From the NCBI GenBank assembly GCA_905181685.1, contig CAJIYK010000001.1:62001-126000 (forward strand): a stretch of 64,000 bases of DNA. The letters run 5' to 3'. This DNA is from Methylophilales bacterium BACL14 MAG-120910-bin43. GTDB lineage: Bacteria > Pseudomonadota > Gammaproteobacteria > Burkholderiales > Methylophilaceae. The first letter of the stretch is position 1. Every line of letters begins with the position of its first letter. Positions 26,785 through 39,477 of the stretch are shown here, in pieces. A model generated the notes under the pieces. That model was not told the origin of the DNA and ran no database searches. It worked only from the letters and a program-made list of their open reading frames with translations. A program made the position numbers and the translations under genes.

Positions 26785-28015
26785 ATGACAAAAACAAATA
26801 TTCAGTGGAAAGATTTACTCACCAAAAAAATTGTTATTTGTTTTTTCACTGGATTCACCTCAGGTCTGACCCTTATTTATACTCATTAGCTTATTCCCTG
26901 CCTGGCTTGCTGAAAGTGGTTTAGACCTTAAAGCCATTGGCCTTTTTGCTTTAATTCAACTGCCCTATGCATGGAAATTTATATGGGCGCCTTTATTTGA
27001 TCGATTCACACTTGCGATGGGGAGAAGAAGAGGGTGGTTAATCATTTTTCAAATAATTTTGTTATTTTTAATATCAATATGTGGCTTTATTGATCCAAAA
27101 TCACAAATTTTGATTATTGCCATTGTTTCTATCGGTATCGCATTTTTTAGTGCTAGTCAGGATATTGTTATTGACGCTTACAGAAGGGAGTTACTTCTTG
27201 ATCCAGAGTTAGGTTTAGGTAATGCAGTGCATGTAAATGCTTATAAATTTGCAAGTTTAGTTCCTGGTTCACTATCTTTAATCTTAGCTGACTTCTTTTC
27301 TTGGGAATTTGTATTTACGATTACCGGTTTATTTATGATTCCAGGAATTATTCTTACAATTTTAATTTCTGAACCAAAACTTAAATCGGCGCCTCCCAAA
27401 ACAATCAAAGAAGCAGTCGTGGATCCGTTCAAAGAATTTTTAGGGCGAAATGGAACAAAGAATGCCTTATTGATACTGCTATTTATTTTTCTTTATAAAA
27501 TTGGTGACAGCATGGCGACCGCTCTTGCTACCCCTTTTTATTTAGACCTTGGGTTCTCAATGACAGAGATTGGAGTCATTGCAAAAAATGCAGGCCTATG
27601 GACAAGTATCGCTGGAGGAATTATTGGTGGGATATGGATGGTGAAATTAGGTATTAATCGGGCTTTATGGATTTTTGGCTTTCTACAAATGTTTGCGACA
27701 TTAAGTTTTGCATGGTTAGCAACAGTCGGTTATGACAATACAGTCTTAGCCATCACGGTTGGGTTAGAATTTTTTGCCGCAGGGCTTGGCACAACAGCAT
27801 TTGTGGCATTTATTGCTAAAACTACCAACCCTAAATATACAGCCACGCAGTTTGCATTATTCAGCAGCCTTGCCTCTGTACCAAGAACTTTCACCAACGC
27901 ATCAACTGGGTATTTTGTAGATTTTTTTGGTTGGTATTATTTCTTTATTTTTTGTTTTATATTGGCAATTCCAGGCATGTTTTTATTATTAAAAATCGCC
28001 CCCTGGAGAAAGTAA
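26785..28015 (+). CDS. ampG: AmpG-like MFS muropeptide permease, frameshift near 26885
   Basis: AWLAESGLDLKAIGLFALIQLPYAWKFIWAPLFDRF, MGRRRGWLIIFQ, SASQDIVIDAYRRELL. Confidence 0.85.
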
Positions 28016-28784
28016 TTATTCATATTCAATGATTAAGGGTGCATGATCACTAAATCGCTCGTCCTTATAAACATAAGCTTTTTTTGCTCTAATTGCATTT
28101 CTTGATTTGATATCTGATAATCTATTCGCCAGCCAACATTTTTTAGCCAAGCCTGCCCCCGATTACTCCACCATGTATATGACCCCTCGCCTTCTTCGGG
28201 ATGAAGGATACGATAAACATCAGTCCATTTCCCTTTGGTAAAAGCTTAGTTAACCATTCCCTCTCATCAGGAAGAAATCCAGAATTTTTCTTATTCCCTT
28301 TAAAGTTTTTTAAATCTCTTTCATGATGCGCAATATTAAAATCACCACAAACAATGATATTTTTTCCTAAATTTAATTTCTCTTCAAAAACTTTATAAAT
28401 CTTATCAAGCACTTTATATTTAAAAGCTTGTCTCTCTTCACCTGATGAGCCTGAAGGTAAATAAATTGAAATGATAATTAAATTTTCAAACTCAAGCTCG
28501 ATATACCTCCCTTCATCGTCCAATTCAGGAATGCCCAAATGCTTTGTAACTTTGAGAGGTTCATTTTTTGTATAAATACCAACCCCACTATAGCCCTTCT
28601 TTATTGCAAAGCTAAAATAACCATTATATTCATATGGTGATTTCATTTCAGGAGATAAATCAGTCTCTTGCGCTTTGAGTTCCTGCAAACAAATATAATC
28701 TGCGTTTTGTTCTTTCAGCCAAGGGAAAAAATCTTTTCTGCTGGCAGCCCGAATACCATTTAAATTTAAGGTTATAATCTTCAT
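28016..28784 (-). CDS. xthA: Exodeoxyribonuclease III, frameshift near 28190
   Basis: MKIITLNLNGIRAASRKDFFPWL, YICLQELKAQ, VCGDFNIAHHERDLKN; C-term DERFSDHAPLIIEYE in shifted frame. Confidence 0.94.
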
Positions 28785-28805
28785 AAGTTAACTAGAAATA
28801 TATCT

Positions 28806-29435
28806 ATGCAAGAATCTTTTATAAAATTTGCACTTGAAAAAAAAGTGCTTCAATTTGGAGATTTTACTACTAAAGCAGGTAGAAAAAGTCCTTATTTTTT
28901 TAATCTTGGGTCTTTTAACGACGGCGATAGCCTTAAGAGATTAGGCGATTTTTATGCAGATAAGATTATAGAGGAAAATATTGAATTCGATTTACTATTT
29001 GGTCCAGCTTATAAAGGGATATCGCTTGTAGGTGCAATTGCAATTTCTCTTGCGAACAAAGGTATAAACAAAAGATTTTCATCGAATAGAAAAGAAGTCA
29101 AAGATCATGGGGAGGGCGGTTTAATTATTGGTGCTCCTATTTCAGGAAAAATTCTTATTATTGATGATGTGATTTCTGCAGGGACTTCAATTAATGAAAG
29201 TTTTAGCCTGATCAATCAATTTGATGCAAAGATAGTTGGCATTATTGTGTCAATTGATCGAAAAGAAAAAGGCTCTGAGAAACTCTCTGCTATTGAAGAA
29301 ATATATAAGAAATATAAGGTCCCTGTTAAATCAATAATCAACTTAGATAATATTATTGATTTCTTAAAAAAAGATACTGGAAATAAAAGAGTCTTAGACG
29401 AAATGCTTGGTTATAAGCAAAAGTATGGCGTTTAA
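28806..29435 (+). CDS. pyrE: Orotate phosphoribosyltransferase
   Basis: LQFGDFTTKAGRKSPYFFNLGSF, LLFGPAYKGI, ILIIDDVISAGTSINE. Confidence 0.97.
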   Translation: MQESFIKFALEKKVLQFGDFTTKAGRKSPYFFNLGSFNDGDSLKRLGDFYADKIIEENIEFDLLFGPAYKGISLVGAIAISLANKGINKRFSSNRKEVKDHGEGGLIIGAPISGKILIIDDVISAGTSINESFSLINQFDAKIVGIIVSIDRKEKGSEKLSAIEEIYKKYKVPVKSIINLDNIIDFLKKDTGNKRVLDEMLGYKQKYGV

Positions 29436-30864
29436 TTTTTTAATTTCTCTTTAAGCAATTGGCTGACTTGGCCAGGGTTTGCTTTACCTTTAGAAGCTTT
29501 CATCACCTGGCCTATTAATGCATTAAATGCTTTATCTTTTCCAGATTTGTATTCCTCAACCATGGCTTCATTGTCTTGTAAAACTTGATTCAAAATATCA
29601 ACAATCTCATTTTCATTAGAGATTTGTTTGAGCCCGAGATGTTCAATCACATCATCAACACTTTTATCTTGGTCCCAGATTTCATCAAAAACTTTTTTAG
29701 CGGCATTATTTGAAATAGTTTTGTCTTCAATTCTCAATATTAATTCTGCTAAGTTATTAGCCTTGAGGGGAGAGCTCCTTAATATCAATATCTGATTCAT
29801 TTAGTCTTGAAAAAAGATTTGTTAATATCCAATTCGAAGCTAATTTTGCATTAACTTTAAATGAAAGTAATTCCTTAAAATAGTTAGCGACGTCAATATT
29901 CGATGTAATTCCATCTGCATCATAGTTTGTGAGGTCATACTCTTTCACTAACCTTGCTTTCATTTCGCTTGGCAGTTCGTACATTTTAGATTTTATATTA
30001 TTAATTTTCTCTTGGCTTATAACTAGTGGCAATAAATCAGGATCTGGAAAATATCGGTAATCATTTGCCTCCTCTTTTGATCTCATTTCTCTAGTTTCAC
30101 CAGAATCTGGGTCAAAAAGAATTGTTGCTTGTTTTATTTTTCCCCCATCCTCTAACTTTTCAATTTGCCAGTTCACCTCGTAATCAACTGCCTGCTTGAT
30201 GAACTTAAAAGAATTTAAGTTTTTGATTTCTCGCCTTGTACCCAGCTCTTTATCGCCTTTTTTCTTAACTGATACATTCACATCACAACGAAAATTTCCC
30301 TCTTGCATGTTTCCATCACAAATTCCGATCCATTGAACTAATTCGTGAAGTTTTTTAGCATAGGTCACTGCTTCCTCTGCAGAGCTCATATCTGGTTCTG
30401 TAACAATTTCTAATAAGGGTGTGCCCGCTCTGTTAAGATCGATTCCCGATTTTCCCTCTTCTGATTCCATGTACAGATTTACCCGCATCTTCCTCTAAAT
30501 GTGCTCTTAAAATTCTAATACTTTTATTTTCATCGCCAACTGTAATTATAAGACTCCCCTCTCCTACAACAGGCAAATCAAGCTGACTGATTTGATAGCC
30601 TTTAGGTAAGTCTGGATAGAAGTAGTTTTTTCTAGCAAAAATAGAATGCTCTGTAATCTTTGCATCAACAGCTAAACCAAACTTTATTGCACAGTTAACC
30701 GCCTCCTCATTAAGCACTGGTAAAACTCCGGGGTAGGCAAGACTCACTAAGCATGCATTTGCATTAGGCTCTTTACCAAAACTTGTTGATGCACCAGAAA
30801 ATATTTTTGAGTTAGTTTTTAACTGAACATGTGTTTCAATTCCAATAACAATTTCCCACTCCAT
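29432..30864 (-). CDS. gatB: Aspartyl/glutamyl-tRNA amidotransferase subunit B, frameshifted
   Basis: [63 protein letters not shown]. Confidence 0.96.
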
Positions 30865-32326
30865 TATTTGAATTCCTCAGGAGTTAAATTATGCCAATTT
30901 GTATTCGTTTGAAATATATGAGCAATATTTAATAACTTTGCTTCACTAAAATAATTACCTATGAGCTGAATACCTACTGGAAGATTATTCATCTATCCCA
31001 CCAGGCATCGATAAACCTGGTAATCCAGCAAGGTTTGTTGAGATTGTGTAAATATCTTGCATGTACATTTTAAGTGGGTCTTCTTTTTTATCCCCAATTG
31101 GAAAAGCAACAGAAGGTGCTGAGGGTCCTAAAATGACATCACATTTTTCAAAAGCCTTTTTGAAATCTTCAGAGATTAATCTTCTAATTTTTTGTGCTTT
31201 TAAATAATAAGCATCGTAGTAGCCTGCACTAAGAACATAGGTCCCAATCATTATTCTTCTTTTTACTTCATCACCAAAACCCTCTTCTCTTGTCTTACAA
31301 TACATGTCCATCAGATCATCGTATTCTTTTGTACGATAGCCATATCGAACGCCGTCATATCTGGATAAATTACTAGATGCCTCAGCAGGAGCGATGACAT
31401 AGTAAACGGGTATGGATAAATGGTTATTTGGTAAAGATATCTCTACAATTTCAGCGCCTAATTTTTTATATTCGCTGATACCTTGTTCTATTATTTTCTC
31501 AACTTCAGGATCTAGCCCTTCACTAAAGAATTCTTTTGGGATACCAATTTTTAACCCCTTAATGGAGTTATTATACCAGTTAAATAATTTTCTTTTTCTC
31601 TTTGTATGCTTGTGGAGTCTTTAGGGTCATGGCCACTCATCACATTCATCATTGCAGCACAATCTTCTGCCGTATGACACATGGGTCCCGCTTGATCCAG
31701 GCTTGATGCAAATGCAATCATGCCATACCTTGAAACTAAACCATAAGTCGGCTTTAAACCTGTCAACCCACATAATGAAGCAGGCTGCCTAATCGAGCCA
31801 CCTGTATCTGTCGCTGTCGCAGCTGGAGCTAACATCCCAGCAACAGCAGCTGCACTTCCGCCTGAACTTCCTCCTGGAACAGTCTTAATATCCCAGGGAT
31901 TTTTGACATTGCCATAAAAAGAAGTCTCATTAGATGACCCCATAGCAAATTCATCCATATTAGTTTTGCCTAGATTCACAGCCCCTGCTGCATTAAATTT
32001 ACTTATAACCGTTGAATCATATGGAGCAATAAAATTATCTAACATTTTTGAGCCACAACTTGTTTTCCATCCTTCTGCACAAAAAATATCTTTTTGAGCT
32101 ATTGGAATCCCGGTTAAATAATTCTGATTTCCCTCTTGATAATTTCATCCGACTGCTTTGCCATCGCTAAACTTTTATCTTTATCAATCGTGATAAAAGC
32201 ATTTATAGATGAATTGTGAAGATCTAATCTATTTAAAAAGAATTTCGTTAGCTCTACGCTAGAAAATTTTTTTTGTTTTAAACCTTCTGAAAGTTCTTTT
32301 AGAGAGAGATTTAGCATTTTATTCAA
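30864..32326 (-). CDS. gatA: Aspartyl/glutamyl-tRNA amidotransferase subunit A, frameshifted
   Basis: [82 protein letters not shown]. Confidence 0.96.
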
Positions 32327-32606
32327 TCACTCTTGGGACAATAAACAAAGATTGATCAGTTTCATTTGATAATTTTAAGGATTTTTCTCTCATATCCACT
32401 TCGGTCACTTTATCTTCTCTTAAAGGCTGGGTAATATCAAGTGCATGAGCCATAGGTTCAATGCCATCTGTATTTACCTGAGTCATTTGGTCGATGAGTC
32501 CTAAAATCCCTTCTAACTTTTCACTCACTTTTTTAGCCTCATTTTCATTTATATTTATTCGAGCCAAATGGGCAATTTTTTTAATTTCGTCATTATCGAA
32601 TTTCAT
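32319..32606 (-). CDS. gatC: Aspartyl/glutamyl-tRNA amidotransferase subunit C
   Basis: MKFDNDEIKKIAHLARININENEAKKVSEKLEGILGLIDQM...MAHAL..PLREDKVTE. Confidence 0.95.
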   Translation of the reverse strand: MKFDNDEIKKIAHLARININENEAKKVSEKLEGILGLIDQMTQVNTDGIEPMAHALDITQPLREDKVTEVDMREKSLKLSNETDQSLFIVPRVIE

Positions 32607-32701
32607 TTTATTAAAACACCATTTTTTGTTTAATTTATGTTGATTAATCGGTTATTATACAAGGATACGAAGACACTTTAAAATTCATTTTATACAAATA
32701 A

Positions 32702-33757
<1,056 letters not shown>

Positions 33758-33762
33758 ACATA

Positions 33763-34594
33763 ATGGCGATCAAGGTTTCTAAAAAAGAATTAAGCTTATT
33801 TACTACTAACTTTTCTTTAACTTATTTTATTCTTTTTGTTTTTTTAGCTGTTCTCATGATGTTTATGGACAGTCGATATGAATATCTTAAGCAAATTAGA
33901 AAAGATTTTTCATTTATCACTTCCCCTTTAATCACTTTGACTAATGACTCCATTAATTTTTTTGCTAATTTTCAAAGCTTATCAAAATCTAAAGCTTTAT
34001 TAGAGGAAGAAATAAATCAACTTAATATTCAAGTTGATAGCCTTTCCATTGAAAATCAAATAAGAAACTTTCTGGTAACTGAGAATGATAATTTGAGAAA
34101 GAATAACGCTCTTATCAAAAAAATATTCTCCAAAAAAAACTTATCCTGCTGAGATTATTAGGCCAACTATAAGAGGCAGAGCTCAGATAATTACAGTCAA
34201 CAAGGGTAAAAAGGATGGAATTCGTCAAGGCATGCCAGTCGTAAATAGGTTAGGTCTAGTTGGGCAAATATATTCAACCTATGACCAAACAAGTGAGGTT
34301 GTTCCATTGCTTTCAAAAAAATTTGCTGTCAACGCACTCCAAGATAATGGACAAAATCATGCCATCATTTATGGTGATACTGAATTTTTAGTAATCCCTT
34401 TCTTTCCTGCTTCGATAGACGTCTCGCCTGGTGACACATTTGTGACTTCAGGTCTCGATAACGTATACCCTAGTGGAATTAATATAGGAAAAGTCGTTGA
34501 GGTGTCTCCGGAAGATAAACAATTTAACAAAATTCTGTTAAAGCCAGCAACCTTTTCAAGTCAATTTTCTTTAATTACCATTCTTGATTATTAA
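33763..34594 (+). CDS. mreC: Rod shape-determining protein MreC, frameshift near 34140
   Basis: TM segment, coiled coil, then PVVNRLGLVGQIYSTYDQTSEVVPLLSKKFAVNA; between mreB and mreD. Confidence 0.92.
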
Positions 34595-34597
34595 AAA

Positions 34598-35104
34598 ATG
34601 TTAAAAAAATCTCATGACGTTAAAATAAGACAACAAAAGTTATTTGTTGGGTTATTTTTAGTCTCTATTTTTTTTAGTTTCATTAATTTATTTAGTTTTT
34701 TAAATATTAATATTTACCCAGAGTATTTCTTAGCATTAATGGTACTAACTGTTTCATCCAATTTAATATCAATTAGCATAACTAAAGTCTTTTTGATGGG
34801 TGTCATTGTAGATATTTTGATTGGGTCAATTTTAGGACAATACACCATCGCATTCTTGCTTTTATATGGCCTCCAAGTTTTTTCCCAGAAATATTTTTTA
34901 ATGCCGACAAGGCCTCAAGCAATTCTTCTTAAATTTCTATCTATTTGCCTTGGCATAATAATTGTAACGATCATATCTCAAAATTTTAATCCTACTTTTC
35001 ATACCAATGGAAGCTTATTAAATTATTTAATAATAGAAATAGCTATCACTTTTGTTATTTTAATCATTTTTCAAATTTTTTATGAAAGAACTTATGGCAC
35101 TTAA
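34598..35104 (+). CDS. mreD: Rod shape-determining protein MreD
   Basis: 168 aa hydrophobic protein in mreBCD-mrdAB context; GVIVDILIGSILGQYTIAFLLLYG. Confidence 0.88.
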   Translation: MLKKSHDVKIRQQKLFVGLFLVSIFFSFINLFSFLNINIYPEYFLALMVLTVSSNLISISITKVFLMGVIVDILIGSILGQYTIAFLLLYGLQVFSQKYFLMPTRPQAILLKFLSICLGIIIVTIISQNFNPTFHTNGSLLNYLIIEIAITFVILIIFQIFYERTYGT

Positions 35105-35112
35105 ATTTTATT

Positions 35113-36930
35113 TTGGATAATTATCGCTTTAAATATTTTTTTAAAAAAAGAATTCAAATACTATTTGTATTTTTAATCATCCTATTACTTATTCCTTTAT
35201 TAAAAATATTTTATTTACAGATCATACAGTTTGATAGATTTACCGCACTAAGTAAAAATAATAGTATTAAAATTATTCCGATCCCTCCCAAAAGGGGAGT
35301 CATTCTCGATAGAAATAATATAATTTTAGCTGATAACAAATTAGTTCATTCCTTAGAAATAGACCGTGCTTCTTTTTCTGCCCTTCCTGAAATTCAACTA
35401 CGTTTAAAAAATAAATTAAATATTGATATTGATACTGATATTGCTAATAAAAAAATTAGTTACTTATATGAAAATACAGTTCCCATCAGCTTTAATCTAA
35501 GCGACAAAGAAATCGCTAGTTTCGTCGCACATCAATATTTATTTCCCAAACTAAGTATTAAACAAAGGTTTATAAGAGACTATCCTCAAGGAAAGTCATC
35601 TGCACACCTAATTGGATTCATAAATAGAATTAATGATAAAGATATCAATTCCTTAGAAAAAGAAAATTTAACTAATCGATATTTGGGTAGCACTCATATT
35701 GGTAAATCAGGTACTGAAAAATTCTACGAGAATTTAATACATGGATCTCCTGGATTTAAAGAGATTGAAGTGGATGCCAAGCAAAATGTCATTAGAACTT
35801 TACAAGAAAAAAAGTCTATTCCTGGAAAGGCTATCAATTTAACAATTGATTATAGATTGCAAAAAATTGCTGAGAAAGCATTTGGTGAAAAAAAGGGGGC
35901 TCTTGTCGCAATCAATCCAAAAAATTCTGAGGTACTTGCTTATGTTAGTCAACCAACATTTAATCCAGCCTTATTTACAAACGGCATATCTCACGAGGCT
36001 TGGTCTAATTTAAATGATAAAGATTCAAGAGCTATGCTCGATAGAGTCGTTGCTGGCCTTTATCCGCCAGGCTCTACGCTTAAGCCTTTCGTCGCTCTTG
36101 CTGCCCTTAAAAACAATATAAGAAAACCCCCTTTTTCAATTTTCGATATTGGATATTTTAAAATGCCAAGATCTTCTAAAGTATTTCGTGATTGGAAGCG
36201 AGGAGGTCACGGAACTGTAGATATGATTAAAGCAATTGCTGTTTCATGCGATACCTTTTTCTATGGATTAGGCCTTGAATTAGGAATCCCTAAATTAAAT
36301 AAAGTGCTTGATGACTTTAACTTTGGTAAGAAGACTGACATTGATATTGATGGAGAAAAAAGTGGATTAATTGCCAATAAAGCCTGGAAAAAAAAGAAGT
36401 TAAATGAAAGTTGGTATGCTGGAGAAACTGCGATTACTGCAATTGGTCAAGGATTTACTCTTGTCACGCCACTCCAGCTTGCAAATGCCACAGCAAAACT
36501 TGCGAACCCAAGTTTATCAATTAAGCCCCACTTACTTTTAAGCATTGATGGAATCAAACAAGATAAACAAGAAGTCAAAGAGAAAAAACAAAGCTACTCA
36601 GATGAGAACCTAAAATGGGTTAAGACAGGAATGGTGAATGTCACAAAAGAGGGCGGGACTGCTGCTTTTTTAGGCAGAAAATCAAATTATCAAATGGCAT
36701 CCAAAACTGGGACAGCTCAATTATTTGGTTTAAAAATAGATGAAGAATATAACGAGGATATCCTCCCTGATAAACTTAAAGATCATGCACTTTTTATTAC
36801 CTATGCCCCTGCCATTAATCCTGAAATTGTCATCGCCGTTATCGTTGAGAATGGGGGTCACGGTGGCTCAGTAGCAGGTCCAATTGCAAAAAAAGTTTTA
36901 GATGCTTATTTAGTAAATAAAAAATTATGA
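35113..36930 (+). CDS. mrdA: Penicillin-binding protein 2
   Basis: IPPKRGVILDRNNIILADN, GLYPPGSTLKPFVALAALK, ASKTGTAQLF. Confidence 0.97.
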   Translation: MDNYRFKYFFKKRIQILFVFLIILLLIPLLKIFYLQIIQFDRFTALSKNNSIKIIPIPPKRGVILDRNNIILADNKLVHSLEIDRASFSALPEIQLRLKNKLNIDIDTDIANKKISYLYENTVPISFNLSDKEIASFVAHQYLFPKLSIKQRFIRDYPQGKSSAHLIGFINRINDKDINSLEKENLTNRYLGSTHIGKSGTEKFYENLIHGSPGFKEIEVDAKQNVIRTLQEKKSIPGKAINLTIDYRLQKIAEKAFGEKKGALVAINPKNSEVLAYVSQPTFNPALFTNGISHEAWSNLNDKDSRAMLDRVVAGLYPPGSTLKPFVALAALKNNIRKPPFSIFDIGYFKMPRSSKVFRDWKRGGHGTVDMIKAIAVSCDTFFYGLGLELGIPKLNKVLDDFNFGKKTDIDIDGEKSGLIANKAWKKKKLNESWYAGETAITAIGQGFTLVTPLQLANATAKLANPSLSIKPHLLLSIDGIKQDKQEVKEKKQSYSDENLKWVKTGMVNVTKEGGTAAFLGRKSNYQMASKTGTAQLFGLKIDEEYNEDILPDKLKDHALFITYAPAINPEIVIAVIVENGGHGGSVAGPIAKKVLDAYLVNKKL

Positions 36931-38018
36931 TTAAAGTTTTAGAAAAATATAAAAAAAGAATTGATATTCCCCTTTTAGCTATTACTTTCTTTATTATATT
37001 TATGGGCTTGGTTACTTTATCAGGGAGTAATTTAGACACTTCTAATATTATTATTAATCAAGTTATAAATATTTTTGTTGGACTGATAATTTTTACAATT
37101 TTAATCTTTACCAATCCTCGTATTTTATTTTCATACGCTCCTATATTATTTTTAATCACCATATTTTTATTAATCTTAGTACATTTTTTTGGGGTAGAAA
37201 GTAATGGAGCAAAAAGGTGGTTAGCTTTTGGAGTTTTTAATCTACAACCTTCTGAATTAATGAAAATTACCTTGCCATTAATGATAGCTTGGCTTTATCA
37301 ACAGTATCAAAATAAGATTTCATTAAGACTCCACTTTACAGCCATCTTTTTAATTTGTATTCCCGTCTACCTTGTATTACTTCAACCTGATTTAGGTACG
37401 TCTATCATGATTGCCTTGTCTGGTTTTTTGATTATTTTTTTAGCGGGCATTTCCTGGCGTTTAATAATCTCATCTATGATTGTTGCTATCCTTTCCTCAC
37501 CTCTCATCTGGATCAATCTTCATACTTATCAAAAAAATAGGATCATTAATATGCTTGATCCTTTTGTTGATCCATTAGGTACTGGCTACCATACAATTCA
37601 ATCAATGATTGCCATAGGTTCGGGTGGTGGTTTTGGGAAAGGTTGGGGAGAGGGGTCACAAACAAATTTAAATTTTTTACCAGAAGCGAATACTGATTTT
37701 ATTTTTGCTGTCTATTCTGAGGAGTTTGGTTTTTTTGGTGTACTTATAATTTTTGCTTTGTTTTTACTTCTTATATTCAGAATATTTATCCTGGCAAATA
37801 ATATGCAGAGTACATTCTCAAAGCTTTTAACTGTATCTCTGGGTGTTTCAATTTTTAGCGCTATTTTCGTCAACATTGCCATGATTAGTGGATTAGTTCC
37901 AATTGTCGGCTTACCTTTACCTTTTATGAGTTATGGAGGCACATCCATGGTAGTTTCATTAGCTAGTATCGGTATAATAATGAGCTTAAATAATCATAAA
38001 ACTTTAATAGCAAATTAA
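36927..38018 (+). CDS. rodA: Rod shape-determining protein RodA
   Basis: SEDS signature GSGGGFGKGWGEGSQTNLNFLPEANTDFIFAVYSEEFGFFG; LPLPFMSYGGTSMV. Confidence 0.97.
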   Translation: MIKVLEKYKKRIDIPLLAITFFIIFMGLVTLSGSNLDTSNIIINQVINIFVGLIIFTILIFTNPRILFSYAPILFLITIFLLILVHFFGVESNGAKRWLAFGVFNLQPSELMKITLPLMIAWLYQQYQNKISLRLHFTAIFLICIPVYLVLLQPDLGTSIMIALSGFLIIFLAGISWRLIISSMIVAILSSPLIWINLHTYQKNRIINMLDPFVDPLGTGYHTIQSMIAIGSGGGFGKGWGEGSQTNLNFLPEANTDFIFAVYSEEFGFFGVLIIFALFLLLIFRIFILANNMQSTFSKLLTVSLGVSIFSAIFVNIAMISGLVPIVGLPLPFMSYGGTSMVVSLASIGIIMSLNNHKTLIAN

Positions 38019-38027
38019 ATAATAACT

Positions 38028-38378
38028 ATGAGACAGCTTATTTTAAATATATTTTTTTTGATTTTTATTGTTGGCTGTGCCTCGAAAGATTACTCAATCG
38101 ATGAATTATTTGAAGATGGTGGAGAAATAGACACAACGCCTGAAGATTCAATTAAATATGTTTGTAATCAAAAAAAATATTTCTTTGTTCGTTACATTGG
38201 AGATGATAAAGAAAGTCTTTGGATCATTTTTCCAAAGAGAGAAATTAAACTTGATAAAACAGAAATTTCCAATGTTTTTTCAAATGGAATTACTAAATTA
38301 GTATTTAATGAGAAAACCACAACCGTCAAAAAGGAAGATACTATTTTATATAGTGAATGCGCCTTACAAATTGAATAA
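38028..38378 (+). CDS. Small lipoprotein with MliC (C-type lysozyme inhibitor)-like C-terminal pattern
   Basis: Lipobox IFIVGCAS; YVCNQKKYFFVRYIGDDKESLWIIFPKREIKLDK...FSNGITKLVFNEKTTTVKKEDTILYSECAL resembles the two-Cys beta-barrel MliC pattern. Confidence 0.55.
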   Translation: MRQLILNIFFLIFIVGCASKDYSIDELFEDGGEIDTTPEDSIKYVCNQKKYFFVRYIGDDKESLWIIFPKREIKLDKTEISNVFSNGITKLVFNEKTTTVKKEDTILYSECALQIE

Positions 38379-38469
38379 AATATAATTTAACAACTAAACA
38401 GCTTATTTAATAAATACTTTAATTTATCTTTTTTTTTAAAGTAAAATAAAAATTTTTACAGGGATAGCC

Positions 38470-39210
38470 ATGATACTAGAGTCAGAGTTTGTTGATTTAA
38501 ATACACCAACAGGAATAATGAGAACTTATGTTCATAGGCCAAAATCGACATCAAAGTTTCCTGCTATTCTTTTTTATTCAGAAATTTTTCAACAAACAGG
38601 CCCAATAGAAAGAGCTGCCAAAATTTTGGCAAGCCACGGATTTGTAGTTTTGGTGCCTGAAGTTTTCCATGAACTTAATGAAATTGGCACTGTGCTTAAT
38701 TACGATGATGCAGGAAGAGATAAAGGCAATGCTGATAAATCTGAAAAAGATGTTCAATCATATGACACAGATAATCAAGCCATGATTGACTGGATCAATA
38801 CACAAAAGTGGTCAAATGGTCATATCGGTGCAATGGGTTTTTGCATTGGTGGTCATCTTGCATTTAGAGCTGCGCTTAATCCAAGTGTTAAAGCTACAGC
38901 CTGTTTTTATGCAACAGATCTTCATACAAATACGATTCCAAATAAACCTGGACAGCACAGTATGGAAAGACTTTCAGACATTCAGGGTGAGTTATTAATG
39001 ATTTGGGGAAAGCAAGATAATCATGTACCTACTGAGAATCGAACAAATATACATCAACAGTTGCTAGATACTTCAATTAAATTCAGCTGGCATGAATTTA
39101 ATGCTCAACATGCGTTTATGAGAGATGAGGGTGAAAGATATGATGCTGAACTTGCGGCCATATGTTATCAGTTAACTTTCAGCCTATTTAATAGAACTTT
39201 AAAAAGCTAG
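38470..39210 (+). CDS. Dienelactone hydrolase family protein
   Basis: GAMGFCIGGHLAFRAALNPSVKATACFYATDLH; LLMIWGKQDNHVP; FNAQHAFMRDEGERYD. Confidence 0.93.
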   Translation: MILESEFVDLNTPTGIMRTYVHRPKSTSKFPAILFYSEIFQQTGPIERAAKILASHGFVVLVPEVFHELNEIGTVLNYDDAGRDKGNADKSEKDVQSYDTDNQAMIDWINTQKWSNGHIGAMGFCIGGHLAFRAALNPSVKATACFYATDLHTNTIPNKPGQHSMERLSDIQGELLMIWGKQDNHVPTENRTNIHQQLLDTSIKFSWHEFNAQHAFMRDEGERYDAELAAICYQLTFSLFNRTLKS

Positions 39211-39365
39211 ACGCAATCAGAAAAAGCTTCGAGTGCTCTATGAAAATTGTTGTGGTCTATTTTTTTTATCACTTTTGAATGAGTTTTAACTTCACTCTCA
39301 ATTTTTGATTTAGAAACGTCAATTTGCGCTTGGTTCAGCTGAGGATTTGTTTTTTTACTTTTCAC
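39207..39365 (-). CDS. Small conserved-looking protein (52 aa, GTG start)
   Basis: Intact VKSKKTNPQLNQAQIDVSKSKIESEVKTHSKVIKKIDHNNFHRALEAFSDCV; SD aaaggaaaaaag; stop codon overlaps the convergent DLH stop. Confidence 0.55.
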   Translation of the reverse strand: MKSKKTNPQLNQAQIDVSKSKIESEVKTHSKVIKKIDHNNFHRALEAFSDCV

Positions 39366-39397
39366 AATCTTTTTTCCTTTTGGGAATTTAAAAATTA

Positions 39398-39414
39398 TTG
39401 GGATTTTGTCCCAA
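39398..39414. promoter_or_regulatory. Palindrome in divergent small ORF/thiS intergenic region
   Basis: TTGGGA-TTTTG-TCCCAA inverted repeat; TTGGGA-N17-TTATAT is promoter-like. Confidence 0.4.
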
Positions 39415-39477
39415 ATACTGTTATATGATAAAGGTTATAGCAATAAATTCAAATTTTTTAATTATAAAAATAATCCG

